Origin: Tridacna crocea
Lineage: Eukaryota; Mollusca; Bivalvia; Cardiida; Cardiidae
Assembly: GCA_943736015.1 (NCBI GenBank)
Contig: OX031070.1
Span: 44,416,173-44,480,172 of the forward strand
DNA: 64,000 nucleotides
Direction of reading: 5' to 3'
Shown: one piece after another, positions 10,001 to 18,522 of the stretch
Layout of the letters: the number at the start of each line of letters is the position of its first letter
How positions within the stretch are numbered: position 1 is the first letter of the stretch
Notes under the pieces: generated by a model
Databases searched by the model: none
Told to the model about the DNA's origin: nothing
Seen by the model: only the letters and a program-made list of their open reading frames with translations
Translations under genes and position numbers: made by a program

Positions 10001-12367
10001 TTTGCAAGTCTTCCAAGACATTTCTTTATTCTGCATTTCAGATTTCCATCCTTCCAGTTACTATGTGCAATATGTTATCATGCAATACCTCTAGTTTTTT
10101 TTATACCCCCCACAAAAAGGTGGAAGGGGGGAATACTGGAATCGCCATGGCTGTCTGTCAGTTTGTTCATCAGACTGTCGTTAAGCACAAATTTGTGCGG
10201 CAAAATACTTCGACAGTTTATCAGGTATTGAACTCAAATTTACACAAAGTGTTTCTATATATATGAAGTTGTGCATGTGCAGTTTTCATGACTTTTCTGT
10301 CATTTGTTGCGGAATTATCTCTCCTTAAACTTTTTTCAGCTCTTACTTCTGTACTAAACCATTCTGCATTCTGTGACAAAGATCTGTTTTGTGACAAGGA
10401 GCTGGTGGAAAGTATGATCATGTTTAGTGATAGCTGTAGTATATTTTTAGGAACATGTCCCTAGGCAAGATAGATTCCCTGGGCCAGTTTGTTTCAAGTT
10501 TTGTGCCAGACCCAGAAACTGTCGTAGCAGAGAAAAAGAAAGGAGAAAAGAAACAAGGAAGTAAATTTTTTAGAAGCAGGAAGGATAAAGAAAAGGTAGG
10601 TACACGTATTTTTCCCCTCTAGGACTAAAGAAGTCAAACAAACAACTTAACCTTTTACCACACGACCAGATTTCAGCCTTATCCCAATCGAAAGCATTTG
10701 CAGATGACAAAATAAAAGTGACTGAAAATTTGACATTTGTTTTGTGAAGTGTAGAAAACATTGTGGGAAAAGGAGAAAATACTGGTTACCAGCATTTTCT
10801 CCTTTTCCCACAATGTTTTCAAATGGCGCCTACCTCAGAGTCATTAAAAGTCGTCATTGTGTGGTAAAGGGTTAAGTCAACACTAACGATGCAAATAATG
10901 TATTACAATTTCGATTTTTATTGTAAAGAAGCTGACTGTATGGATCCAAGATCAGACTGTATATACTGTGCTTTTTACGTTGATCTATACATTCCACAAA
11001 AGTAATTAAACCTTTCCCAAAAAGTCCCTGGTTTTTAGCTCACCTTGGCACAAAGTGCTAAAGGTGAGCTATTGTGACCGCCCTATGTCCGTTGTCCGTC
11101 AACAATTTCTTTAAACATCTTCTCCTCCTAAACCACTGGGCCAATCTTCATGAAATCTTCGAAAATCTTCTTCTCTGAAACTTGAAGGTGAAGAGCTTTG
11201 ATATTTGGTATGTAGCATCTCCTAATGGACCTCTACCAAGTTTGTTCAAATTATGCCCATAGGGTCAAAACTGGCCCCGCCCCTGGGATCACAAATTTGA
11301 GCACAGGAACAGAGAGGGAAAACTTTAAAATTCTTTTCCTCAGAAACTAGAAAGCGTAGAGCTTTGATATTTGGTATGTTGCATCTCCTAGTGGACCTCT
11401 ACCAAGTTTAGTCAAATGATGTCCCTGGGGTCAAAACTGGCCCCACCCCGGGGGTCACTAGTTTGAGCATAGGAACAAAGAAGGAAAACTTTAAAATTCT
11501 TCTCCTCTGAAACTAGATGGCGTAGAGCTTTGATATTTGGTATGTGGCATCTCCTAGTGGACCCCTACCAAGTTTGCTTAAATCATGCCCTAGGGGTCAA
11601 AACTGGCCACAGGTTCGAACATAGCAACAGAGAAGGAAAACTTTAGAAATCTTCTCTGAAACTTGAAGGTGCAGAGCTTTGATATTTGGTATGCAGAATC
11701 TTCTAGTGGACCTCTACCAAGTTTGGCAAATGATTTCCCTGGCGTCAAAACTGGCCATGCCCCGGAGGTCACAGGTTGGAACATAGGAACAGAGAAGGAA
11801 AATTTTAATTTCTTTTTCTCTCAAACAGGAAGGTGTAGAGCTTTGATATTTGGTATGTAGCATCTTTGAGTGGACCTCTACCAAGTTTGTTCCAAGGATG
11901 CTTTTCTCTTCTTCCTAAAGTTTCTACTATGTTTTCAAAAGACTTTTATCTCAAGGTTGTAAAAACCAGGGATTGTTGGGTAATGGTCAACCCGTTACCA
12001 CACTACCCCTATTTTAACGACCCTGAGAAAGAAGCCTTTAGAAAACATTGTGGGAAAAAAAGAAAATGCTGGTAACCAGCATTTTCTCTTTTTCTCACAA
12101 TGTTTTCTACCCTTCACAAAACAAATTTCAATTTTTCAGTCACTTTTATTTTGTTGTGTGCTTATGCATTTGATTTTGACAAACCCAAAATTTTGTTGTT
12201 TGGCAATGAGTTAACTTATCTATAGTTTTATACCGTTACTTTTACAGGAACAGGAGGAATTGGCGAGGCGAGTGGCAGAAAAAATTCTACAGGATGTGAC
12301 ATCAGTTACCCAGGCTATCAGTGCAATAAAGAACCCAAACTTGTCAGGGACGAATGTGGATAGCTGA
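1017..12367 (+). CDS. AKAP10: A-kinase anchor protein 10 (D-AKAP2) homologue, C-terminal 353 residues in eight exons
   Basis: Exons read from splice sites and frame: 1017-1101, 2954-3077, 3833-3966, 4814-4958, 6524-6635, 7783-7978, 10451-10595, 12248-12367 (TGA at 12365). All junction phases agree and no internal stop occurs. Human AKAP10 has two RGS domains and a C-terminal amphipathic helix that docks PKA regulatory subunits at membranes. Here KICREDGQVDPECF (exon 1) ends the first RGS part; the second RGS domain spans roughly residues 40-195 (CKYQVDILTSG, ALFYFMEY, ATDNFQELL, YDGQQAQDDAM, YFSLQA, NICREEGPLPECF, SDVYYKYL). The linker contains LDPMVLNPDALWER and LGKIDSLGQFV. The last exon gives the PKA helix QEELARRVAEKILQDV. 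Human AKAP10 ends in a PDZ ligand (TKL); this protein ends NVDS and lacks it. The 5' half lies left of the window. The frame is also open upstream of 1017, so that acceptor is inferred from a TTTTCAG tract and from the split serine codon matching the human protein. Confidence 0.92.
1231..1459 (+). mobile_element. TTAA-MITE A, full length
   Basis: TTAA at both ends. Carries the A hairpin around TGCTGGTTACCAGCA and the TGTTTGGGAAAGGG right end. In AKAP10 intron 1017-1101/2954. Confidence 0.9.
1603..1823 (+). mobile_element. TTAA-MITE A
   Basis: Left TTAA mutated to TGAA, right TTAA intact. The left arm of the hairpin has lost a few bases. Confidence 0.85.
1820..2040 (-). mobile_element. TTAA-MITE A, eroded distal end
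   Basis: Starts on the TTAA shared with the previous copy. The hairpin is asymmetric and the far end lacks a clear TTAA. Confidence 0.7.
2483..2692 (-). mobile_element. TTAA-MITE A, full length
   Basis: Both TTAA flanks and a near-perfect hairpin. About 260 bp before the next AKAP10 exon. Confidence 0.9.
3276..3500 (-). mobile_element. TTAA-MITE A
   Basis: Left flank GTAA, right TTAA. Hairpin intact. Confidence 0.85.
3497..3665 (-). mobile_element. TTAA-MITE A, 3'-truncated
   Basis: Shares TTAA with its neighbour. Hairpin intact; sequence stops matching after the TTTTTAGTCAC stretch. Confidence 0.8.
4052..4352 (-). mobile_element. Two decayed TTAA-MITE A relics
   Basis: About 4052-4215 and 4225-4352. 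Each keeps part of the hairpin (CAGTATTTTCTCCTTTT; CAGCATTTAATCCTTTTCC) and a TTTTCTA boundary, with no intact ends. Confidence 0.55.
4352..4580 (+). mobile_element. TTAA-MITE A, full length
   Basis: TTAACCCATTACC left end, GGTAATGGGTTAA right end, intact hairpin. Confidence 0.9.
4985..5460. repeat. Palindromic element with ~60-bp arms plus conserved flank; second copy at 35380-35725
   Basis: The hairpin core (about 5115-5220) pairs TTATTAAACTCGCCAAGGAAAATG with its complement. The flank (CATTCATAAATGCACCTG, TTCACTTGTATTAAATGCG, GACGTCAAAAATGATGTCA) recurs in reverse orientation at 35380-35725. A shorter direct echo of its end (TATATAGGATCTGACAT) lies at about 4998. Confidence 0.75.
5583..5812 (+). 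mobile_element. TTAA-MITE, subfamily B
   Basis: TTAA flanks. Hairpin GAAATTTCTCGTCATGAACAATTTC is imperfect. Confidence 0.85.
5809..5950 (-). mobile_element. TTAA-MITE A relic
   Basis: Left end TTAAGTCTTTACCACACAGTTCC and an internal TTCTATCCTGTCAAAGACAAAAATC stretch; most of the hairpin is gone. Confidence 0.6.
5950..6165 (+). repeat. SINE tail and adjacent repeat fragment
   Basis: About 5955-6020 is the reverse complement of the SINE stretch seen near 24160-24240 and 37330-37400 (GAGAGAGATTAGTATAAGTTGTAAGAAC). 6050-6110 (GGTATCCTGGAATCAGCCTGTC) matches the start of the repeat at 30120. Confidence 0.6.
6157..6366 (-). mobile_element. TTAA-MITE A, full length
   Basis: TTAA flanks and intact hairpin. 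Inserted in the repeat that resumes at 6366 (CACATTCAGTGACGGCTCTA, also at 30718). Confidence 0.88.
6651..6879 (+). mobile_element. TTAA-MITE A, 15 bp after an AKAP10 donor
   Basis: TTAA flanks and intact hairpin. The exon 6524-6635 donor is at 6636. Confidence 0.9.
6930..7076 (+). mobile_element. TTAA-MITE A relic
   Basis: Decayed hairpin (GAAAAATGCAGCATTTTTG) and GTGTTGTAAAGGGTTA end. Confidence 0.5.
7249..7394 (+). mobile_element. TTAA-MITE B, internal deletion
   Basis: Both TTAA flanks are kept but the left hairpin arm and adjoining ~85 bp are missing; only CACGAGCAATTTCACC remains of the core. Confidence 0.8.
7391..7625 (-). mobile_element. TTAA-MITE A, rearranged
   Basis: Shares TTAA with the B copy. 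Left arm GGAGAAAATGCTGTTAACCACC is followed by a second partial hairpin and an A-type end. Confidence 0.65.
7995..8173 (+). mobile_element. TTAA-MITE A, right hairpin arm deleted
   Basis: Starts 16 bp after the donor of AKAP10 exon 7783-7978. The element runs to GCTGGTTACCA and then jumps straight to AAAGCTTTCTTTCTCAGGG; the right arm is missing from the dyad centre onwards. Confidence 0.85.
8170..8375 (+). mobile_element. TTAA-MITE A, decayed
   Basis: A-type left end (ACTCTTTACCACACAGCAAAC) with eroded core and TGGGGATTGTGTTG near the right end. Confidence 0.7.
8370..8559 (+). mobile_element. TTAA-MITE A, decayed
   Basis: Right end GGTAAAGGGTTAA intact. The right arm CAGCATTTTCTCAATCTCCCAC is degenerate. 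Confidence 0.7.
8586..8803 (-). mobile_element. TTAA-MITE A
   Basis: Right TTAA intact. The hairpin has lost ~20 bp from its right arm. Confidence 0.8.
9040..9370. repeat. Two-copy ~155-bp tandem repeat
   Basis: The block with AGACCAAG(A/G)AAAGACCGCATATA and TGTGCACTCTGATC(C/T)TGAATC-type sequence occurs twice, each followed by ACATACAnATAAATGGGC. A shorter duplication (TATATTTTTGTGTATAG) precedes it. Confidence 0.6.
9375..9590. repeat. Minisatellite of ~20-bp AAATGGGCTTTTGCTTTTT units
   Basis: About a dozen head-to-tail units; some are expanded to GTTACATATAAATGGGC. It grows out of the end of the preceding repeat. Confidence 0.85.
9714..9935 (-). mobile_element. TTAA-MITE, subfamily B
   Basis: TTAA flanks. 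Hairpin GAAATTGCTCACAACGAGCAATTTC with a small loop change. Confidence 0.85.
10085..10440 (+). repeat. Dispersed repeat with GGGGGAATACTGGAATCGCCATGG head
   Basis: It resembles bivalve interspersed repeats with a TACTGGAATC head, like those at 6050 and 30120. It ends near the AKAP10 exon at 10451. No coding capacity. Confidence 0.5.
10647..10875 (+). mobile_element. TTAA-MITE A, full length
   Basis: TTAA flanks, intact hairpin (left arm with TACTGG). About 50 bp after the donor of exon 10451-10595. Confidence 0.9.
11006..11990 (+). mobile_element. TTAA-MITE split by a tandem-repeat element
   Basis: The left ~30 bp of the MITE (TTAAACCTTTCCC) is at 11006-11036 and the right part (TTTTCAAAAGACTTTTATCTCAAGG) at about 11920-11990. 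The insert (11037-11900) begins AGCTCACCTTGGCACAAAGTGC with an imperfect hairpin. Confidence 0.75.
11193..11890 (+). repeat. Tandem array, ~166-bp unit, five copies
   Basis: AGCTTTGATATTTGGTATG recurs at 11193, 11359, 11525, 11673 and 11838; the last is truncated. Units also share TAGTGGACCTCTACCAAGTTT and GGGTCAAAACTGGCC. Part of the element inserted in the MITE above. Confidence 0.9.
11987..12214 (-). mobile_element. TTAA-MITE A, full length
   Basis: Left TCAA, right TTAA. Hairpin intact. 33 bp before the last AKAP10 coding exon. Confidence 0.88.
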
Positions 12368-12580
12368 TACAATGTGAAAAATACTCTTTAGTCCTTAATA
12401 TGTCTGTGATATGTAAGTAATGGAGGCCTCTATTGATGCACGTAACACTTGTACTTTCCAAATAATCTTGTGCCTTATGACCCCAGGAAAGTAAACATTA
12501 GAGAATATTGCAGGAAAAAGAAGAAAATTCTGGTAATTAGTGTTTCTCTATTTCCCTTCTGATAGTGTATTTCTATTCTT

Positions 12581-14222
12581 TTAACTCTTTACCAAATGAC
12601 AGAACTTTGGACTGGTCCAAATTGAAAGCACTTGCAGATGACAAAATAAACGAAATTGAAATTTGTTTCCAGCTGGGTAGAAAACATTGTGGGAAAAGGA
12701 GAAAATGCTGACCTCTGCGACAGATCTTTCACTTATAAAATTAATGCAGCCCAATTATCATAATTTAACAAGAGTGGCAAATTGTCGCAAGATACGCCCG
12801 TCTTACTCCAAGTTGTAAAGCTGGGGCATGCACCGGACAAAATTCAAGCATGAAAAACAACAAAGGGCAATAACTCAAAAATTAAGCGAGCAAGAGTTAT
12901 GGTTCCTGTGCACTGCACTCCCCCTTGATGAGATCTATCCACCCATGAAATTTCATAACCCTAGGTAGTATAGTTTTGGAGATATTCACTGGACAAAATT
13001 CAACTATAAAAAACGGCAAAGGGCAATAACTCAAAAATTAAGCGAGCAAGAGTTATCATTCCTGTGCACTGCACTCCCCCTTGATGAGATCTATCCACCC
13101 ATGAAATTTCATAACCCTAGCTAGTATAGTTTTGGAGATATGCTCCGGACAAAATTCAGGTATGAAAAAAGACAAAGGGCAATAACTCAAAAATTAAGCA
13201 AGCAAGAGTTATGATTCCTGAGCACTGCACTCCCCCTTGATGAGATCTATCCAGCCATGAAATTCCATAACCCTAGCTAGTATAGTTGTGGAGATATTCA
13301 CCGGACAAAATTGAAGTATGAAAAACGGCAAAGGGCAATAACTCAAAAATAAAGCGAGCAAGAGTTATGGTTCCTGTGCACTGCACTCCCCCTAGATGAG
13401 ATCTATCCACCCATGAAATTTTGCAACCCTAGCTAGTATAGTTTTGGAGATATGCTCCGGACAAAATTCAAGTATGAAAAACGACAAAGGGCAATAACTC
13501 AAAAATTAAGCGAGCAAGAGTTATGGTCTGTGCACTGCACTCCCCCTTGATGAGATCTATCCACCCATGAAATTTCGTAACCCTAGCTAGTATAGTTTTG
13601 GAGATATGCTCCGGACAAAATTCAAGTATGAAAAACGACAAAGGGCAATAACTCAAAAATTAAGCGAGCAAGAGTTATGGTTCCTGTGCACTGCACTCCC
13701 CCTCGATGAGATCTATCCACCCATGAAATTTTGTAACCCTAGCTAGTATAGTTTTGGAGATATGCTCCGGACAAAATTCAAGTATGAAAAACGACAAAGG
13801 GCAATAACTCAAAAATTAAGCGAGCAAGAGTTATGGTTCCTGTGCACTGCACTCCCCCTCGATGAGATCTATCCACCCATGAAATTTCGTAACCCTAGCT
13901 AGAATAGTTTTGGAGATATGCTCCGGACAAAGAACTGGACGCCGCCTGCCCGCCCGGACGCCCGCCCGCCTCGGGTGATCCCATAATACGTCCCGTCTAC
14001 GACGGGCGTATAAAAATTGGTGAGCAATTAAGGGCCATTGTGGCACTCTACTGTATCTTTTGTTGTTTTCCAAGCAATTTTCAACCTTCAACAGGTTTCA
14101 AAGCCATTTTTATATTTATTTATCGATGGAATATACCAGCATTTTCTCGCTTTCCCTCAGTGTTTTCTAAAGGCTTCTTTTTCAGGGTCGTCAGAAGTAG
14201 GGATTGTGTGGTAATGGGTTAA
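12581..14222 (+). mobile_element. TTAA-MITE A interrupted at its dyad centre
   Basis: The left half (TTAACTCTTTACC to GAAAATGCT) ends at about 12710. The right half resumes at about 14134 with ACCAGCATTTTCTCGC and ends GGTAATGGGTTAA. The insert is the tandem-repeat element 12711-14130. Confidence 0.85.
12711..14133 (+). mobile_element. Tandem-repeat-bearing element, 156-bp unit, seven full copies
   Basis: CCGGACAAAATTCA (or one variant) recurs at 12833, 12989, 13145, 13301, 13457, 13611, 13767 and 13923. Units contain AAAGGGCAATAACTCAAAAA and GATGAGATCTATCCACCCATG. The non-repeated tail carries GC-rich sequence with the short inverted repeat CGTCCCGT...ACGGGCG. No ORF. Confidence 0.9.
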
Positions 14223-14552
14223 ATTAACCTATTTTTTTGGTGAAAAACCTATATTTTGGGTAAAAGGAACCTTTATAAAAACCTGTACTTTTCAAGTGGG
14301 CCTCTAGGAGGCCTGTACCAGCCTCAGAGTTACATAGTATTTTTGTTCTATTTACAGGCATGGAGAATGAGTGCTGAAAATGGCTGCCTTCATTATAGAA
14401 ACATATTTGCTAAAAATGCTGTTGCCATATTTTTCTGTAAACTTCAATTACAATATACATGTATTGCATTATTTTTGCATGCTGATATGTGATTGTACTG
14501 TGGGTTTATTACAAAAAATTGATGAAAGTATATAGAAATGAGGACGAGATGA

Positions 14553-14558
14553 AATAAA
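14553..14558 (+). promoter_or_regulatory. Candidate poly(A) signal for AKAP10
   Basis: AATAAA in unique-looking AT-rich sequence shortly before the next MITE at 14588. It is the best placed signal for the spliced 3'UTR model. Confidence 0.4.
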
Positions 14559-14587
14559 CAAAAGAAACTTGGATTGTAATGGATGTT

Positions 14588-14802
14588 TTGAACTCTTTAC
14601 CAACTGACAAAATTGTAGACCAGTCCAAATTGAAAGCATTTGCAGACAACAACATTAGTATGGCTCAAAAATTGAAAGGGTAGAAAACATTGTAGGAAAA
14701 TGAGAAAATGCTGGTTACCAGCATTTTCTCATTTTCAAACAATGTTTTCAAAAGGCTTCTTTCTCAGGGTCATTAAAAGTTGGGATTGTGTGGGAGAGTT
14801 AA
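14588..14802 (+). mobile_element. TTAA-MITE A
   Basis: Left TTGA, right TTAA. Hairpin with matching changes (GAAAATGAGAAAATGC / GCATTTTCTCATTTTC). Confidence 0.85.
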
Positions 14803-14925
14803 GCTGAAAGAGCAATTTTGAATTGTGATTGAAGTAAGCCGTAATTTTAATTATAATTACATGTATATGGAACCAAGGGTTAAAGAATTTAGTTCGGATT
14901 TTCAGTGTGGAAAAAAAACAATCAC

Positions 14926-15155
14926 TTAACCTATTACTACACAATAATTCCTACTCAGTACTGTTAAAGACCCTGCAGAAAATAGGCTTACAAAACATGT
15001 TGGGAAAAGAAGAAAATGCCTATAACCAGCATTTTGGCATTTTCTCTTTTTTTCACAAAATGTTTTCATGGTCTTTCAAGAACAATTCTAGTCAATAGGG
15101 CCACCTTTTATATGTCATCCGAATTTTCTTTCAGTGTGGACCAGTCTCAACTCTA
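14926..15155 (-). mobile_element. TTAA-MITE A, decayed
   Basis: Left TTAA. The hairpin has an enlarged loop (CCTATAACCAGCATTTTGG). Confidence 0.7.
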
Positions 15156-15159
15156 TGGG

Positions 15160-15260
15160 GCTCAATGCCCTTTTGCGGACATTGTAGATTAAGATTAGAC
15201 TGCACAGAATGTGCACTGCAGTCTGATCTTGGATCTACACAGTCCTGTAAGGAGATATTA
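15160..15260. repeat. Palindromic GATCAGACTGCACAG element
   Basis: Imperfect inverted repeat of TAGATTAAGATTAGACTGCACAG around 15200; the same motif recurs at 41468 and 47237 and in pieces at 9255, 10940, 34270, 46330 and 48965. Confidence 0.65.
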
Positions 15261-15367
15261 TTCCCTAAAACATAACTTTGAAATAATAATACTTAGGTTT
15301 TTTACCATCAAATTGAAAAATTCATTTTAGTTATTTAGCTGGATAAGAGTTAAAATTTTGTTGTTTG

Positions 15368-15594
15368 TTAACCCATTACCACACGATCCCTACTTTTGAC
15401 GCTCCTGAGAAAGAAGCCTTTAGAAAATATTGTGGTAAAACGAGAAAATGCTGGTAACCAGCATTTCGTCCTTTTCCCACAATGTTTTCTACCCTTTCCA
15501 AATCTATTTTCAATTTTTGATTCACATTTATTTTGTCGTCTGCAAATGCTTTCAAATTAGACATATCCAAAATTTTGTAAAATGGTAGAGTTAA
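15368..15594 (-). mobile_element. TTAA-MITE A, full length
   Basis: TTAA flanks, hairpin with one arm mismatch (CGTCC). Confidence 0.88.
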
Positions 15595-15736
15595 GGAGTT
15601 AACACTGGATGAAATAAATATGAAAGTATTTGTATTGATTGATTGGTTTTGTTAGGACCCAAGTTTTGGACAGTACGTCTGGGCTACATAAAAACCAAAA
15701 AAAAAAACAATACATATATTTCAGTAAAATAAAGCT

Positions 15737-15965
15737 TTAACCCATTACCACACAATCCCTAGTTCTGACGCCCCTCAGAATGAAGCCTTTAGAAAACATT
15801 GTGGGAAAAGGAGAAAATGCTGGTAACCAGCATTTTCTGCTTTTCCCACAATGTTTTCTACCCTTCACAAAACAAATTTCAAATTTTCAGTCACTTTTAT
15901 TTTGTCGTCTGCAAATGCTTTCAATTTGGACCAGTCTAAAATTGTGTCGTTTGGTAAAGTGTTAG
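15737..15965 (-). mobile_element. TTAA-MITE A, full length
   Basis: Left TTAA, right TTAG. Hairpin intact apart from CTGC. Confidence 0.88.
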
Positions 15966-16184
15966 TTATGAAGTATTTTGTATCTAATTTGGGGGAGAAA
16001 AAAAATATTTGACTTGTGAAAGTTGGTAGTACATGCATGTTCAAGCATAAACATGAAACTGTTAAGTTGTAATCAAAAAAATTGAAAATTAAATTATATT
16101 TTAACAGTACATGTTTGTTTTCTTCCCTTCATCAAATATTTTTTTTAAAAAAAAAAAATGTCAGAACAATAATCACACCATTCT

Positions 16185-16345
16185 ATAACCCTTCACCACA
16201 CTATCCCGAGTTATAATGATCCTGTTGTAGATGGCATTTGAAAACATTGTTGGAAAAGGAGAAACAGCATTTTCTCCTTTTCCAACAATGTTTCTACCCT
16301 TTCATAGACAAATTCTATGTTGTCATTTGGTAAAATGTTCACATA
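16185..16345 (-). mobile_element. TTAA-MITE A, shortened
   Basis: The hairpin loop is deleted (GGAGAAACAGCATTTTCTCC) and the right arm beyond it is shortened. Confidence 0.75.
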
Positions 16346-16354
16346 CACACTAGC

Positions 16355-16586
16355 TTAACCCTTTCCCAAACGACAAAGTTTGGACTCTTCCAAACCGAAA
16401 GAGTTCGCAGACGACAATTTTACGGTAGATTGTGAGAAAATGGCAGAAAGTTCTCAAAAAGGATAGAAAACACTGTGGGAAAAGGAGAAATTGCTCGTTA
16501 TGAGCAATTTCTCCTTTTCCCACAGTGTTTTCAAAAGCCTTTTACTGCAGACAGGTAAAAACCAGGCTTGTTTGGGAAAGAATTAA
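16355..16586 (+). mobile_element. TTAA-MITE, subfamily C
   Basis: TTAACCCTTTCCCAAACGAC left end; hairpin GGAGAAATTGCTCGTTATGAGCAATTTCTCC-like; TTTGGGAAAGAATTAA right end. Confidence 0.88.
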
Positions 16587-16808
16587 ATCATTTACAAAAT
16601 AATAATGACTTATAACAGCCCTAAAAAAGAAGCTTTTGAAAACGTTGGAAAAAAGAGAAAATGCCCCCTAGAAAATGCTACCAAGGGGCATTTTCTCCTT
16701 TTGCCACACAGTTTTCTACCCTTTCAGAAACAAATTTGAATTTTTTCAGTCACATTTATTCTGTTATTTGTAAATGCTTTCAATTTGCACTAGTCTCAAA
16801 GAGTTTAA
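16583..16808 (-). mobile_element. TTAA-MITE A with altered hairpin
   Basis: Arms read GAGAAAATGCCCCCT and AGGGGCATTTTCTC, a matched change in both arms relative to family A, with a longer loop. Confidence 0.75.
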
Positions 16809-16834
16809 CCTGATATTGTACAGTCTAATTTTAG

Positions 16835-17160
16835 TTAACCTTCCACACACAATCCTGAGTTTTAACTAGAGGCGCTTGAGCGCCTGTATCGCTCCACAGG
16901 CCTGATTTTTCTGTAACGGCGAAGAGAAGTTTTTAACAATTACCATTCATTCCTGCATTTTAGGTCACTAAAGAAAAAAAAGCTATGAAAATCATTGTGA
17001 GAAAAGAAGAAAATAAAAGTTACCTGCATTTTCTTAGTTTTACACAATAATTTCTACCCTTTTTGATACAAGTTTTACTAATTTGAAGATTTATCCTGTT
17101 GTCTGCAACATCTTTCAATTATGGCCAGTTATAAAAATTTTGTCTTCTGGTTATAGTTAA
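16835..17160 (-). mobile_element. TTAA-MITE A with ~100-bp insertion
   Basis: TTAACCTTCCACACACAATCC start and TTAA end. About 16868-16970 holds foreign sequence (GGCGCTTGAGCGCCTG). The core is decayed. Confidence 0.65.
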
Positions 17161-17341
17161 CTCATTACCAAACGACAACATTTTAGGGTTGTCCAAATGG
17201 AAAGCATTTGTAGATGAAAAAATAAAAGTTACTGAAAATTTGAAAGTTGTTTTGTGAAGGGTAGATAACATTGTGGGAAAAGGCTACCAGCATTTTCTCT
17301 TTTTCCCACAATGTTTTCTAAAGTCTTCTTTGTCAGGGATC
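17157..17341 (+). mobile_element. TTAA-MITE A, truncated
   Basis: Left TTAA. The left hairpin arm is deleted (GGGAAAAGGCTACCAGCATTTTC); it ends in TTTGTCAGGG. Confidence 0.75.
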
Positions 17342-17502
17342 AGTTTGATTTGATAACAAAATGCCTATCACAACAGTAAAGCCCTGTCCCTCTTTGTACC
17401 AGGTCACCAGTAGGTCAACAAACCTTTACCAGAACTTATCAAAGTGCAGAGTTTCCCTTGTTTTATATGAAAAGGATTATAGATTATGTAAAGCAACCAT
17501 CT

Positions 17503-17729
17503 TTAACTCTTTACCAAACGACAAAATTTGGGATGTGACCAAACGGAAAGCATTTGCAGATAACAAATTAAACATTGATGAAATGATTTCTCTCTTTGAT
17601 AGAGTAGAAAACACTGAGGGAAAAGGAGAAAATGCTGATTACCAGCATTTTCTCCTTTTCCAAGTGTGTTTTCCAAAGACTTCTTCTTTAGGGTCCTTAA
17701 AAGTCAGAATTGTATGGTAAAGACTTACC
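17503..17729 (+). mobile_element. TTAA-MITE A, nearly full length
   Basis: Left TTAA, right end GGTAAAGACTTA. Hairpin intact. Confidence 0.85.
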
Positions 17730-17734
17730 ACCAT

Positions 17735-18215
17735 TGGAACTTACCTTCAATACAACAATGAAATCAAAACAAGTAGTTTGAGAGAAGGAATTTTTCAAAA
17801 ATTTTACTTTATACCATAAAAGGAAAATGAGTCTCCCATAAAAGCCATGTTTTTTGACGGATCTTTTTTTTTTTAAGGAATTCTGTAGACCTCTACCTAA
17901 GGAACATTCCTGCAAAAAAACAATGCTATCCAATTAGCGGTTTGGGAGGAGAAGATTTTTAAAGGTTTTTTACTTTGGTTGCCATGGCAACCAGAATTAT
18001 TCATGGAACAGAATTATTTGAAGGAATTTGAAAGAGGACCACCTAAGGAACATTCCTGTGAAATTTGGTAAAAATCCAGTCAATAGTTTCTGAGGAGAAG
18101 TTTTTTAAAGAAAAAGTTTACGGACGCACGCACGGACGAACGGACGGACGGACGCACGACGTACACAACGCCATGACAATAGCTCGCTGGCCTTCGGCCA
18201 GTGGAGCTAAAAACC
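17735..18215 (+). repeat. Dispersed repeat ending in GGACGG-rich tail
   Basis: Contains two related blocks with CCTAAGGAACATTCCTG, then a (CGGACGGA)-like stretch at 18120-18160 and a GCTCGCTGGCCTTCGGCCAGTGGAGCT hairpin end. Non-coding; I know similar tails from bivalve repeats. Confidence 0.6.
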
Positions 18216-18319
18216 CTCAGAAAGCTTTTCAGCTCACCAGTGCACGTAGTGCTTGGGGTTATCCGTCAGTCCGTCTGTCTGTCCGTCCGTAAACAATTAC
18301 TAAAAAAAAATTACCCACA

Positions 18320-18385
18320 ACATAGGGTTTGGAATAGAAATAATGGATTTAGAATACCATCACTCCCTCTTATATGGAGCTCTGT
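18320..18385. repeat. Fragment of the ACCCACAACATAGGGTTT hairpin family
   Basis: Half of the palindromic element seen complete at 34055-34240 and 51593-51775. Confidence 0.65.
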
Positions 18386-18399
18386 TTACCACTACTTGG

Positions 18400-18522
18400 C
18401 AAAGGCTATGAGATCCCTTGCCCAAGAACACTCCCGTAAAAAACCAAGCACTTCCACCGAGGCTCAAACCTGGGGCCTCCAGGTTACAAGTCCTACTCTT
18501 TACCACTGAGCATGTCGAGCCC
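18400..18522 (-). mobile_element. tRNA-derived SINE head (minus)
   Basis: On the minus strand ATGCTCAGTGGTAAAGAGT resembles an A box and GGTTTGAGCCTCGG a B box. It abuts a plus-strand SINE head-to-head. Confidence 0.5.

Larger units (their letters stand above)
12368..14580 (+). other. AKAP10: Probable 3'UTR of AKAP10 with a 3'UTR intron
   Basis: A good donor (GTAAGT) lies at 12413, 46 nt past the stop. A pyrimidine-rich acceptor (TTTACAG) ends at 14357. A candidate AATAAA is at 14553-14558. This would give a non-coding last exon of about 14358-14575, and an intron that holds a MITE split by a 156-bp tandem-repeat element. Inferred from signals only; no AATAAA outside a repeat was seen close to the stop. 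Confidence 0.45.

Noticed and set aside
12833-13935. Regular repeats that could suggest a CRISPR array
   Set aside because: The 156-bp units are contiguous with no spacers, and the DNA is eukaryotic.
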